Shown: piece by piece, positions 1 to 9,028 of the stretch
Layout of the letters: each line of letters begins with the position of its first letter
Position numbering within the stretch: the first letter of the stretch is position 1
Assembly: GCA_945869715.1 (NCBI GenBank)
Contig: CAMBPP010000002.1
Span: 1-38,694, forward strand
Direction: 5' to 3'
Source: Bifidobacterium breve
GTDB lineage: Bacteria > Actinomycetota > Acidimicrobiia > Acidimicrobiales > Ilumatobacteraceae
Length of the DNA stretch: 38,694 bases
The notes under the pieces: model-generated
The model's input: the letters and a program-made list of their open reading frames with translations, nothing else
Databases searched by the model: none
Told to the model about the DNA's origin: nothing
Program-made: the position numbers and the translations under genes

Positions 1-363
1 CTTGCACCCGATGGCCCCATTGAACGCAAGATGCCCAATGCCGACGCCACACGCCTTGCTCCGGCAATTGGCTGGATGATGACTGGAATGCCACAGATGC
101 AAGCCGCCCTCGGTCGCACACTGAGTGCACCCATCACACTTACCCTCACGGGCCCTGGCGGTGGAGTGTGGACCATTGCACCAGCAGGTGCCGACATCAC
201 CGTGACACCAGGAAAGACTCCTGGCACTGTTGCCGATGTCAGCAGCAATGGTCACTCCTTCATCAACTGGGGCACACAACGCTCCGACTGGCGCGAGCAT
301 TGCAAAGTCACTGGCGAAGAGCCAGTAGTTGCTCAGTTCCTCGACGCGCTGAACATTATTTAG
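1..363 (+). CDS. C-terminal part of a mycothiol-dependent maleylpyruvate isomerase/DinB-like family protein (truncated at window edge)
   Basis: Frame open from base 1 through stop at 361-363. C-terminal pattern GGGVWTIAPAGADITV...GTVADVSSNGHSFINWGTQRSDWR resembles the MDMPI C-terminal domain. Confidence 0.5.
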   Translation, partial: LAPDGPIERKMPNADATRLAPAIGWMMTGMPQMQAALGRTLSAPITLTLTGPGGGVWTIAPAGADITVTPGKTPGTVADVSSNGHSFINWGTQRSDWREHCKVTGEEPVVAQFLDALNII

Positions 364-384
364 TGCAGAAGCAGTGTCTGAGTC

Positions 385-888
385 TCACACTTGTGTGCGG
401 CTCGGACCTGCTGCTGAATCTTTAAACATCGACTCTGCGTCGAAGCCAATTCGCCCATCAGGGATGAGTTGTATAACTACTCGTGCTGGTGAATCGAGAT
501 GCTCGGCAAATGCTTTTTGTCGTTCAACGCTTTCGGGGCGAACACGTGCGGCAAGAACTTTGTAGAACCACTGCTTTGTTGGCTCATCTTCGTGCAACAC
601 GATATTGCCTTTGTAAGTGAGAGCTTGGCTAATACCAATGTCGGTACCACGACTTGTAATTGCAATGCATCCGCGCGGGCGTTTGCGATATGCCTTAATG
701 CGCTTGCGTTGTTCTGTTGCGGTCAGCCAAAAACTTCCCTCATGGAAAAAATAGTTCATGTACACACCTACAGGGTCACCTGTTGATGTGGTCCACATGA
801 GACAACACTCAGTTTGTTTTTCTACAAGAACTTGTTCGCGCTCGGCAGAGAGTTCGAATACGCTGACGTCGTCGTAATTACCAGCCAT
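385..888 (-). CDS. Pyridoxamine 5'-phosphate oxidase-like (split-barrel FMN-binding) family protein
   Basis: 167-aa ORF with a split-barrel-like pattern (VYMNYFFHEGSFWLTATEQRKRIKAYRKRPRGCIAITSRG). ATG overlaps the permease stop (TAATG). Confidence 0.6.
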   Translation of the reverse strand: MAGNYDDVSVFELSAEREQVLVEKQTECCLMWTTSTGDPVGVYMNYFFHEGSFWLTATEQRKRIKAYRKRPRGCIAITSRGTDIGISQALTYKGNIVLHEDEPTKQWFYKVLAARVRPESVERQKAFAEHLDSPARVVIQLIPDGRIGFDAESMFKDSAAGPSRTQV

Positions 889-1910
889 TAAGCAGCTTTC
901 TTTTTCTTCTTAATACGAGCAACTGCTTGCTGGCTAGCAAGCGACACAGCGATGATGAGCGTTGTTCCTTGGAAGAGTGGCTCTACCCAGAATGAACCCG
1001 AACCAACAACTAGCTGCAAGCCCTTGATGCCAAGTGCGAGTGCGTACAAAGCCAACAGCGTGCCCCATACGTTCGGGCGACGCGACAACTGTGATGCACC
1101 GAAGAACACTGCAGCAATTGCAGGGAACAAGTAGCCAGGGCCAGTTGCGGTAGAGAAGAAACCGATTTTTACCGACAAGATGACGCCAGTAATACCTGCA
1201 ATGGTTGCGGAGGTAATAAGCGAGCCCCACACCATGCGATCGGTGCGCACACCGGCAAGGCGAGCAGCTTCAATGTTGCCACCTGTTGCAAAGAGGTAAC
1301 GCCCTACTGGGGTTTGTTCTAGAACAAACCACAATATGGCAGCGATGATAATGAGATACACGAAGAGAATGGGAATGCCGAACACTTCGTAGCTACCAAA
1401 CTTCAAATACGACTTGGAATACACAGAAGTGATTTGACGGTTGTCAGAAATTTTCAACAACACAGCAGAAACAATTTGCCCCAAACCAAGTGTGGCAATA
1501 AATGAGTTCACTTTCAGTTTCACCACAATGAAACCCGATAACACACCGAACAACATGCACACCAACACGCCACACAGTGCAGCAAGGCCAGCGGGCATAC
1601 CGAACGAACGATGGAAATCGTCAGACAACCATGTGGTGATACACAATGACAATGAGGTCATGGCACCAATGGACAAGTCGAATGAGTTCGTTGCCAGTGG
1701 CACCAAAAAGGCCAAAGCCAACATGCCGATGGCCACGTTCTCACCAAGAATGAGTTTGAAGCTTGCGACACTTAGAAAAGTGTCGGGCTTCCAGATGCCA
1801 AAGATGACAACGAAAACTCCGGCGAGATACAAAGCACTGAGCCGGTCGATGCCTAAACGAGTAAGTATCGATTTCTGTGGTGCACTTGCGGTTGATTCTG
1901 TAGTTGACAC
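888..1910 (-). CDS. ABC sugar transporter permease (RbsC/BPD_transp_2-like)
   Basis: Multi-TM protein with ribose-type permease motifs (GENVAIGMLALAFLVPLATNSFDLSIGAM; ATGGNIEAARLAGVRTDRM). The track ORF runs to 1979, but GTG at 1910 (VSTTES) follows AAAGGA and is the likelier start. Confidence 0.85.
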   Translation of the reverse strand: MSTTESTASAPQKSILTRLGIDRLSALYLAGVFVVIFGIWKPDTFLSVASFKLILGENVAIGMLALAFLVPLATNSFDLSIGAMTSLSLCITTWLSDDFHRSFGMPAGLAALCGVLVCMLFGVLSGFIVVKLKVNSFIATLGLGQIVSAVLLKISDNRQITSVYSKSYLKFGSYEVFGIPILFVYLIIIAAILWFVLEQTPVGRYLFATGGNIEAARLAGVRTDRMVWGSLITSATIAGITGVILSVKIGFFSTATGPGYLFPAIAAVFFGASQLSRRPNVWGTLLALYALALGIKGLQLVVGSGSFWVEPLFQGTTLIIAVSLASQQAVARIKKKKKAA

Positions 1911-1947
1911 AGGTATTCCTTTCACAAACGAATATAAATAAAATGGG

Positions 1948-3468
1948 TTACGAGGCGGTTGCCGCGCTGGAACCTGCAAGCAACATTTGATCGATCTTTT
2001 CTGCAGACAAGCCAGAAGCTCGCGTCAGTGTGTTGGTGATTTGACCGCGATACATCACCACAACGCGGTCACATACGCGAGCAAGCTCTGCGGTGTCGGT
2101 AGAGCACACCACAATGGCTGTTCCATCGGCTGCTGCTTGGTCGACAAATGCATGAATTTCTTCTTTTGCACCAATGTCTACACCTTGCGTTGGCTCATCG
2201 AGCAACAGCACTTTTGGATGTAAACGAAAACTGCGTGCCATCATTACTTTTTGCTGGTTTCCACCCGACAAGGTAGCTACGGGGACTTCTGTACCAGCGG
2301 TAATAACAGAAAGTTTCTTTACCCATTCGGCGGCTTCAGTTTTTTCATTTTTATGGCTGAGGCGACCACGATGTGCATTGCGTTCCACATTGCTAATGGT
2401 GATATTTGCACGCACGCTCATGAGCGCAAGAATGCCGTTACGCAAACGGTCGACAGGAACAAAAGACAAACCCTTGGTGAGCGACTCGTGTGGGTCGCCA
2501 CCTATGAGTTCTTCACCATCAATGAGCACATTGCCTTGACGCGTTAATGCTCCTGCCAAGGTGCCCACCATGGTGTCGCGCCCCGAGCCAGTGAGGCCCA
2601 CTACGCCAAGTACTTCACCTGGTTGAACAGAAAATGACACACCGTTAATGCCTGCTCCAACAAGACCCTGCACCTGCAAGCGTGGCGCAAGCGATGTATC
2701 GACCGTGCGGTTTGCGGCAATGGAAGAGACCTCTCGGCCCACAATCATTTCAATGAGTGACTCCATATTGAGATCTTTGGTGGCCTTGGTGCCCACCACT
2801 TTGCCGTCACGCAACACCGTGACACGGTCGGTGATGTCGAAAACTTCTTCCAAGTGATGTGAAACAAAAACAACGCTGATGCCTCGCTTCGTGAGGCGGC
2901 GCACGGCCTCGAACAAAGTATTGACGTCGGCTCTGGGCAGTGAAGCCGTCGGCTCATCGAGAACCAAAATGGAGATACCTTCCTTGGTGTCTTGCAGCGC
3001 ACGAGCAATGGCAACGCCTGTTCGGGCAGCGGCGCCGAGGGTGGCAACCGGCGCACGCACGTTGATGTCGAACCCCAAGTCGAGGAGAGCCTGTTTGGCA
3101 CGTTTTGCTTCGGCGGCCCAGTTAATGCGGTTGGCGAAACCGGTTTCGTAACCAAACCCGAGGGCGAGGTTTTCCACAGTGCTGACGGCCTCAACGAGGC
3201 CAAGATCTTGGTGAACAAAGCGAATTCCGGCTTCATGGGCTGCAGCCGCACTGCCCATGGCAAAATCGTGACCGCGCATGGTGACCACAAAATTGGCGTC
3301 TGGTTGGTGAAAACCGGCCAAGATCTTGATGAGGGTGCTCTTTCCCGAGCCGTTTTGGCCAACGAGGGCGTGAACTTCACCCTCTTCAATGTCGAGTGCC
3401 ACATCATTCAATGCCACTTGGCCCGGAAATGTCTTAGAAAGTGAATGAATATGGAGTGTTGTAGCCAC
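1948..3468 (-). CDS. Sugar ABC transporter ATP-binding protein (tandem ABC domains, RbsA/MglA-like)
   Basis: Walker A GQNGSGKSTLIKILAG; Walker B ILVLDEPTA; second domain GLTGSGRDTMVG, LSGGNQQKVMMAR and VLLLDEPTQGVDIGAK. Confidence 0.92.
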   Translation of the reverse strand: MATTLHIHSLSKTFPGQVALNDVALDIEEGEVHALVGQNGSGKSTLIKILAGFHQPDANFVVTMRGHDFAMGSAAAAHEAGIRFVHQDLGLVEAVSTVENLALGFGYETGFANRINWAAEAKRAKQALLDLGFDINVRAPVATLGAAARTGVAIARALQDTKEGISILVLDEPTASLPRADVNTLFEAVRRLTKRGISVVFVSHHLEEVFDITDRVTVLRDGKVVGTKATKDLNMESLIEMIVGREVSSIAANRTVDTSLAPRLQVQGLVGAGINGVSFSVQPGEVLGVVGLTGSGRDTMVGTLAGALTRQGNVLIDGEELIGGDPHESLTKGLSFVPVDRLRNGILALMSVRANITISNVERNAHRGRLSHKNEKTEAAEWVKKLSVITAGTEVPVATLSGGNQQKVMMARSFRLHPKVLLLDEPTQGVDIGAKEEIHAFVDQAAADGTAIVVCSTDTAELARVCDRVVVMYRGQITNTLTRASGLSAEKIDQMLLAGSSAATAS

Positions 3469-3663
3469 TGTAGTTGTCTCTCCCCCATGATGTGACGTGC
3501 GTCTCAGAGTGTGCGTCGTTCGCGTATGTGATCTTCTGATGATTTCTGTAGGAAGTTCTACTAAAGATCTCTTGGTTTATCCAATTTCCCTCAGTAAGGT
3601 TCAACAGTCGTTCTCAGACTATCTGAAACGGCGCCTTCCAAACCACCACAAAAGGGGAATACA

Positions 3664-4869
3664 TTGCGTAAATCAACCATTCGGGTTGCTGCTGCTGTGT
3701 TTGCTCTGAGTCTTTTCGCCGCAGCTTGCGGTAGCGACTCAGATTCGGGCTCAGAAACAGTAGACACCTCCGGCGAAGTTATTGTCGACGAGACCACGGC
3801 CACTGAAGACACTGCAGGTGCTGCAGTTGACGAAGTTGCTGCTGCAAAAGAAGCTGCTGCATTAGCAGTCACCATTCCAGAAAATATCGCGTTGACTGTT
3901 GCTGCTTCAGCAACACCTCCAACCGGTAAAAAAGTTGCTTGGATTTCTTGCGAACTCCCAAGCTGCCCAGAAGTAGGCGAAGATTGGCCATTAATTGCCA
4001 AGACCCTCGGCTGGGAACTCAAGGTCATCAACGTCAAGAGCTTTGAACCAGCTCCTGGTATTCAGCAAGCACTCGACTGGGGCGCAAACTACATCGCCAT
4101 CTCGGGTTCACCAATTGCTCTTTACCAAGCACAGTTCGATGCAGGTATTGCAAAAGGCGTGAAGTTCACTTCGGCTTACACCACAGATGCCCCACAAGGC
4201 GTTGACGGTGGCATCCAGGGTCTTCTCACCACTGTTGGCGATGCTTCCTATGTAGAAATGGCAATGAAAGCATTTGCTTCTTGGATCATCGCAGACAGCA
4301 ACGCTGAAGCAAAAGTAGTTATGGTCAACATTCGTGACTTCCCAGTTCTCGTAGCTGCAGAAAACGCACAGAAGGCTGCCCTTGCTGCTGGTTGTGCAAA
4401 GTGCACCTTCGACGTGATTCCTGTGACCATTGAAGACCTCGGTGGTGGCAAAGTTCCACAGGCTGTGGCTTCATACCTCCAAGAGAACACCGATGTGAAC
4501 TACGTTCTCTTCGCTTTTGGTGGCTTGCCAACAGGAGTAAGTGCTGCATTGAAGACCGCTGGCATCACAGACGTGAAGCTTGTTGGTGGAGACTTCTCGG
4601 CACCAAACTTGCAAGAAGTAATTGACGGCACGAACTCTGCATGGACCTCGAACCCTAAGGCTGAAGCCTCATGGATCATGGCTCACGCAATGGTGCTCGA
4701 CTCATTAGGTGATACATACACCGAAGAGCGCACAGGTGCCGCACTTCAGACATTCATTGTTGATACAGCAGAAGCTGCTCAGGCAATTCTTGACGGTGGC
4801 GGCCTCCAGAACTGGAAGGGTCCAAAGACCCAGGCCGATCAGTTCAAGGCTCTCTGGAATATTAAGTAA
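3664..4869 (+). CDS. Substrate-binding lipoprotein of sugar-type ABC transporter (periplasmic-binding type 1)
   Basis: TTG start after AGGGGAA; lipoprotein signal MRKSTIRVAAAVFALSLFAAACGSD; Peripla_BP-like body. Divergent from the ATPase gene. Confidence 0.8.
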   Translation: MRKSTIRVAAAVFALSLFAAACGSDSDSGSETVDTSGEVIVDETTATEDTAGAAVDEVAAAKEAAALAVTIPENIALTVAASATPPTGKKVAWISCELPSCPEVGEDWPLIAKTLGWELKVINVKSFEPAPGIQQALDWGANYIAISGSPIALYQAQFDAGIAKGVKFTSAYTTDAPQGVDGGIQGLLTTVGDASYVEMAMKAFASWIIADSNAEAKVVMVNIRDFPVLVAAENAQKAALAAGCAKCTFDVIPVTIEDLGGGKVPQAVASYLQENTDVNYVLFAFGGLPTGVSAALKTAGITDVKLVGGDFSAPNLQEVIDGTNSAWTSNPKAEASWIMAHAMVLDSLGDTYTEERTGAALQTFIVDTAEAAQAILDGGGLQNWKGPKTQADQFKALWNIK

Positions 4870-4875
4870 GAACTA

Positions 4876-4925
4876 CTTTCTCTCACGAGAAAGAAAAGGG
4901 CGGGTGCTTCGGCGCCCGCCCTTTT
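4876..4925 (+). terminator. Tandem hairpin with Rho-independent terminator
   Basis: Hairpin CTTTCTC-TCAC-GAGAAAG (4876-4893), then GGGCGGGTGC-TTCG-GCGCCCGCCC (4898-4921) followed by TTTT. Confidence 0.88.
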
Positions 4926-4950
4926 ACTATTTATACGGCCTTTTTAAGCG

Positions 4951-5157
4951 TTAGCTGACCAAACTGGCGAGTGCCCATGCAGCGGCAATGCCACCAATAA
5001 CTGCCATGGTCACAGTGCGCACAATGGGTGCGCGCGGAAGATCTTCTTCACTATTTGGTCGCGGTGGTGGTTTTACAAGGGCGAGTATGTTGCCAACGCA
5101 CAATGCGCCACCTAATGCGAGAACGAGATATGCCAAAAGATCTTCGCCAAGAAACAT
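4951..5157 (-). CDS. Small two-TM membrane protein
   Basis: 68-aa ORF with two hydrophobic stretches, downstream of dnaB on the same strand. Confidence 0.5.
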   Translation of the reverse strand: MFLGEDLLAYLVLALGGALCVGNILALVKPPPRPNSEEDLPRAPIVRTVTMAVIGGIAAAWALASLVS

Positions 5158-5160
5158 GTG

Positions 5161-6522
5161 TCATTGTCCTTTTGCTGTGAAGTTTTCAAAGCGGGTGTAG
5201 TTCGCTTGAAATACTAAGCGCACGTCGCCAATTGCGCCGGCGCGATGCTTTGCCACGTTGAGATACGCATCGGCTTTGCGTTGCGGGTCGTCTTCGTAAA
5301 CACCCGGGCGGTACAAGAACATCACCACGTCGGCGTCTTGCTCTAACGCGCCCGACTCTCGCAAGTCAGACAGTGTGGGCCGCTTGTCTTGGCGTTGCTC
5401 AAGACCACGACTCAACTGACTGAGTGCAACAACGGGAATTTTAAAATCGCGTGCCAAAATTTTTAAGTTACGACTAATTTCACTGACCTCAAGCTGGCGG
5501 TTTTCTGAACCAGAGTTGCCACCCATGAGCTGCAAATAGTCGATAACAATCATGCCGATGCCGTCGTATTGTGAAGCAATGCGTCGTGCCTTTGCACGAA
5601 TTTCCATAACAGTGACCGATGAGTTGTCGTCGATGTACAACGGAATAGAAAGGCGCCCAATGGCGCGGCCAATGCGGCGCCAGTCTTCGTCGTTCAAACG
5701 ACCGCTGCGCAACTTCGCACTATCGACTCGCGCTTCACTCGACAAAATACGTTGTGATAATTCGGCACGGCCCATTTCCAAAGAGAAAAACAAAACGGGT
5801 TTTTGCGTGATGGTGGCTACGTTGACAGCCATGCCCATTGCGAATGCACTCTTACCCATTGCCGGGCGCGCACCAATAATGTTGAGCGTGCCGGGTTGAA
5901 AGCCCGACAACAAATCGTCGAGATCGTTAAAGCCCGAGGGCACGCCGGTAATAGGGTCGCCGCGCTCCATGATGTCTTCAAGGTGCGTCATGGTCTCTGG
6001 CATGAGGTCGTTAATGCGCACTAAAGATTCGGTCACTTGGTTTTGCGCGACGTCGAAGATGCGCGACTCGGCTTGGTCGAGAGCATTTTCAATATTGTCG
6101 GGCTGGCTGTAGGCAATTTCAGCAATGGCTGACGCTGCGCTAATGAGGCCACGCAAGAGTGCGGTTTCGCGCACGATGCGCGCATAGCGGTCGGCGCTCG
6201 ATACAGCAGGAGTGCGGTTTTGCAGGTCGACTAAATAGTCGATTCCACCGACGGTGTCGATGAGGCCAGCACGCTGCAATTTGTCGGACACCGTGACCAC
6301 ATCGACAGGCTCGCCCATGGTGGTGAGTGCTTGAATAGCGTCGAAAATATGTTGGTGCGCCGGCTTATAAAAATCGCCAGGAACAACACCGCGTTCCGAG
6401 CAAGCACCAATGGCGTCTTTCGACAACAACATGGCGCCGAGTAACGAGACCTCGGCATCGAGGTTGTGTGGCGGCACGCGAGCGGTGACGCGTGCTGGTG
6501 AAGCGTTATATGTATCGGACAC
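5161..6522 (-). CDS. dnaB: Replicative DNA helicase DnaB
   Basis: PPHNLDAEVSLLGAMLL N-domain; GARPAMGKSAFAMGMA Walker A; VIDYLQLM; SQLSRGLEQRQDKRPTLSDLRESGALEQDADVVMFLYR. Confidence 0.97.
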   Translation of the reverse strand: MSDTYNASPARVTARVPPHNLDAEVSLLGAMLLSKDAIGACSERGVVPGDFYKPAHQHIFDAIQALTTMGEPVDVVTVSDKLQRAGLIDTVGGIDYLVDLQNRTPAVSSADRYARIVRETALLRGLISAASAIAEIAYSQPDNIENALDQAESRIFDVAQNQVTESLVRINDLMPETMTHLEDIMERGDPITGVPSGFNDLDDLLSGFQPGTLNIIGARPAMGKSAFAMGMAVNVATITQKPVLFFSLEMGRAELSQRILSSEARVDSAKLRSGRLNDEDWRRIGRAIGRLSIPLYIDDNSSVTVMEIRAKARRIASQYDGIGMIVIDYLQLMGGNSGSENRQLEVSEISRNLKILARDFKIPVVALSQLSRGLEQRQDKRPTLSDLRESGALEQDADVVMFLYRPGVYEDDPQRKADAYLNVAKHRAGAIGDVRLVFQANYTRFENFTAKGQ

Positions 6523-6547
6523 GACTCTTACCTTGCCTGAGATACCT

Positions 6548-6612
6548 TGTGGATTACTAGGGGTAAGACTTGTGGATAAGCCTGTGATGTGCCGAGTGTG
6601 TTCTGTGGATAA
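6548..6612 (+). promoter_or_regulatory. DnaA-box cluster in the rplI-dnaB intergenic region
   Basis: TGTGGATTA 6548-6556, TGTGGATAA 6571-6579, TGTGGATAA 6604-6612. Two perfect consensus 9-mers, all in the same orientation. Confidence 0.7.
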
Positions 6613-7062
6613 CTATTGAGCAACGACATCGACCGAGACAGTGCTCGTGACGTCGTGGTACAACGAGACCACTACCGAATGCTGACCCAATGTACGAATA
6701 GGAGCTTCGATGTCTACATCGCGGCGCTCAATTTCGATACCTGTTTGGCTCTTCACAGCAGCCACGATGTCGGCACTAGTAACTGAGCCGAACAAGCGAC
6801 CTTCGTTACCGGCCTTAGCGGGCACCGACAAAGTAACAGCGTTCAAACGCGCTGCAACTTCAAGTGCTGCTTCGCGAGTGGCCCGTTCTTTAGCGGCTCG
6901 TGCCTTACGCATTGCTGCTGCTTGTGCCACTGCACCGTCGGTTGCCGTGATGGCGTGACCATTTGGCAACAAGAAGTTGCGGGCATGACCATCGGCAACA
7001 TTGACGATGTCGCCACGGTTGCCGAGACCTTTAATGTCGCTACGCAAAATGACTTTTAACAT
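6613..7062 (-). CDS. rplI: 50S ribosomal protein bL9
   Basis: [37 protein letters not shown] signature. Confidence 0.97.
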   Translation of the reverse strand: MLKVILRSDIKGLGNRGDIVNVADGHARNFLLPNGHAITATDGAVAQAAAMRKARAAKERATREAALEVAARLNAVTLSVPAKAGNEGRLFGSVTSADIVAAVKSQTGIEIERRDVDIEAPIRTLGQHSVVVSLYHDVTSTVSVDVVAQ

Positions 7063-7508
7063 CAGGCTTCCTCACCATTCGTTACGATTTCTACAACATC
7101 GGTGTTCTCTGTAGCGACGGCAGCAACAGTGCTCTCGCGAGGTGCGCGGTTGTCGCTGCGCTCACTGCGCTCGCCACGATTACCGCGGTCGCCACGATCT
7201 TCGCGATCTTCACGGTCGGATCCTGGGCGGGGTGCACGAGTAGAAGACACGCGCTTGGCGTACGGCAAAAGGGCCATCTCACGAGCGTTTTTCACTGCGC
7301 TCGCAATATCACGCTGCTGTTGAACAGTGGTGCCGGCAATGCGCTGACCACGAATTTTAGAGCGGTCAGACATAAAGCGCTGCAACAAGTTGATGTCTTT
7401 ATAGTCAACAAACTTGACGCGCTCGGTGTCGATGGCGTTTGGCTTCTTTTTTCCGGTTTTGCGAATAGCGGCTTTCGCCATACGGATTTTGTTTGATTTA
7501 CTTGTCAT
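7062..7508 (-). CDS. rpsR: 30S ribosomal protein bS18 with long charged C-terminal extension
   Basis: Core [53 protein letters not shown], then DR/RG-rich tail. Confidence 0.95.
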   Translation of the reverse strand: MTSKSNKIRMAKAAIRKTGKKKPNAIDTERVKFVDYKDINLLQRFMSDRSKIRGQRIAGTTVQQQRDIASAVKNAREMALLPYAKRVSSTRAPRPGSDREDREDRGDRGNRGERSERSDNRAPRESTVAAVATENTDVVEIVTNGEEA

Positions 7509-7529
7509 GATTCTCTCTACAGTTTCGTT

Positions 7530-7970
7530 CTAGAAGGGTTCTTCTTCCCCACCCACGTACGGGTCGGGAGAATTGTTGCTGGATGTTTCGCGGGGGGCGG
7601 CGGAATCGCCACCTTTGCTGGATTGACGCTCAACTTGGGCTGTTGCCCAACGCAAGCTGGGTCCGATTTCATCGGCCACGACTTCAATTGCCGTGCGCTT
7701 ATCGCCTTCACGGGTGGTGAATTCACGCTGCTCGAGGCGGCCAGTCACGATGACGCGGGTGCCTTTGGTAAAGGTTGCCGCTGCGTTTTCGCCAAGTTGG
7801 CCCCATGCAGTGATATTGAAGTACGAGGTTTGCTCTTGCCATTCACCATTGACCTGATAACGGCGGCCAACGGCGATTCCAAAAGAGGCCACTCCGCGCC
7901 CACCAGTGGTGAAGCGCAGTTCTGGGTCTCGGGTGAGATTACCGACAAGGGTGATGGAGTTCTCTGACAT
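7530..7970 (-). CDS. ssb: Single-stranded DNA-binding protein
   Basis: OB-fold MSENSITLVGNLTRDPELRFTTGG...; acidic tip ending GGEEEPF. Confidence 0.96.
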   Translation of the reverse strand: MSENSITLVGNLTRDPELRFTTGGRGVASFGIAVGRRYQVNGEWQEQTSYFNITAWGQLGENAAATFTKGTRVIVTGRLEQREFTTREGDKRTAIEVVADEIGPSLRWATAQVERQSSKGGDSAAPRETSSNNSPDPYVGGEEEPF

Positions 7971-8024
7971 ATGTATCTCCTCTACGTAAGTAGTTTGTGG
8001 AACTTTTCGTGAATGAAAAGCCGA

Positions 8025-8357
8025 CTACGCGCTCACGGCCATCATGCCGCGGCGTGCTGCTTCGTGATCGGGCAAGCGCATGAGCTTGTGACGAACCACT
8101 TCATCGGCAATACGGAGCGTGCGCTCAACTTCATTTAAAGCTCCACCAAGAGCCTCGACGTTGTAGACGACGTAATAGCCATCTTCTTTTTTATTGATGG
8201 GATACGCGAAACGGCGCTTGCCCCACCAGTCGGGGTTTCCGTGAATACTGGCACCAACGGCAGTAATAGAGGCCGTGACGGCCTTTACCTGCAACTGCGC
8301 TGCATTATCGTCGAGGTCGCCACTGAGGATGACCATTAATTCATAAGCACGTTTCAT
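8025..8357 (-). CDS. rpsF: 30S ribosomal protein bS6
   Basis: MKRAYELMVILSGDLDDNAAQ... GNPDWWGKRRFAYPINKKEDGYYVVYNVEA. Start set at 8357 (MKRAYE); ATG at 8363 is an alternative. Confidence 0.95.
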   Translation of the reverse strand: MKRAYELMVILSGDLDDNAAQLQVKAVTASITAVGASIHGNPDWWGKRRFAYPINKKEDGYYVVYNVEALGGALNEVERTLRIADEVVRHKLMRLPDHEAARRGMMAVSA

Positions 8358-8374
8358 GTGCATGTACTCCCTTC

Positions 8375-8396
8375 GGACACGGTACGGACCGTGGCC
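8375..8396 (-). promoter_or_regulatory. Candidate leader hairpin upstream of rpsF (possible S6:S18 autoregulatory element)
   Basis: Minus strand 5'-GGC-CACGG-UCCGUA-CCGUG-UCC with CCG in the loop, immediately 5' of the rpsF SD. Confidence 0.35.
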
Positions 8397-8550
8397 CCGT
8401 GAGGGGCAGGGTGGATAAGGAAATAACAGCGTATCGGCAAGTCTGAACAACACGACGAGAAGCGGGCGCACATTCCATTTCCTCTATTGTGTGCCAAGGG
8501 TGTTACTTCCCGCCCAAATTTTCTGAAACCCTTGCAATATATGGGTTTAA

Positions 8551-8967
8551 TTACGCCGAGGCGGCGCGCTGGGAGGCAATGGGCACCATGCGTACGAGGT
8601 GATGCCAGCGACACAAGCGGCAGGCCTCCACCACGTAGGCCGTGTACTCGCCAGTTCCCGTTCCGGCATTTGCTCGCCGTTGAATCTGGGCCATTTCCGA
8701 CCGAGTGGTCACACATCGTCCGTGAGAGGGGAGGTGCGGACCAAAGGCATAGGTCACCAAAACCAATTGGTCGTCGGCGCAAATGGGGCACTTCACCCGC
8801 GACTCTTCCCCAAAGTTCCGTGCCGCACGCATGAGTTCGGGGTGAGCGTCACATATTTGATCGATGCTGAGGCGCCCCCGGCGGTATTCGTTGATGAGGT
8901 GCTGGCGAGCTAGACGGTGGTCGACTGCACCCCCTGCGCCTCGTAATGATCCCGCCGTAAAGCTCAT
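8551..8967 (-). CDS. DUF5318-like family protein with Cys pairs
   Basis: 138-aa ORF with CPICADD and CRLCRWHH metal-binding-like motifs. Confidence 0.6.
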   Translation of the reverse strand: MSFTAGSLRGAGGAVDHRLARQHLINEYRRGRLSIDQICDAHPELMRAARNFGEESRVKCPICADDQLVLVTYAFGPHLPSHGRCVTTRSEMAQIQRRANAGTGTGEYTAYVVEACRLCRWHHLVRMVPIASQRAASA

Positions 8968-9028
8968 GCCTTCACGATAGTCACCGCATATCCCTCATGA
9001 GCAACGGTGCTCTTGCCACACTTCTTCT

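Noticed and set aside
1441-1941. 166-aa plus-strand ORF opposite the ABC permease
   Set aside because: Antisense to a recognisable permease; no family features.
2745-3407. 220-aa minus-strand alternative frame within the ABC ATPase
   Set aside because: Same-strand out-of-frame ORF inside a gene with intact Walker motifs.
7138-7225. Possible CRISPR or tandem repeat array
   Set aside because: Short imperfect in-frame repeats that encode the DR/RG tail of bS18; no spacer structure.
8410-8418. DnaA-like box GGTGGATAA in the rpsF leader
   Set aside because: Single one-mismatch site; too weak alone, though worth including in a genome-wide scan.
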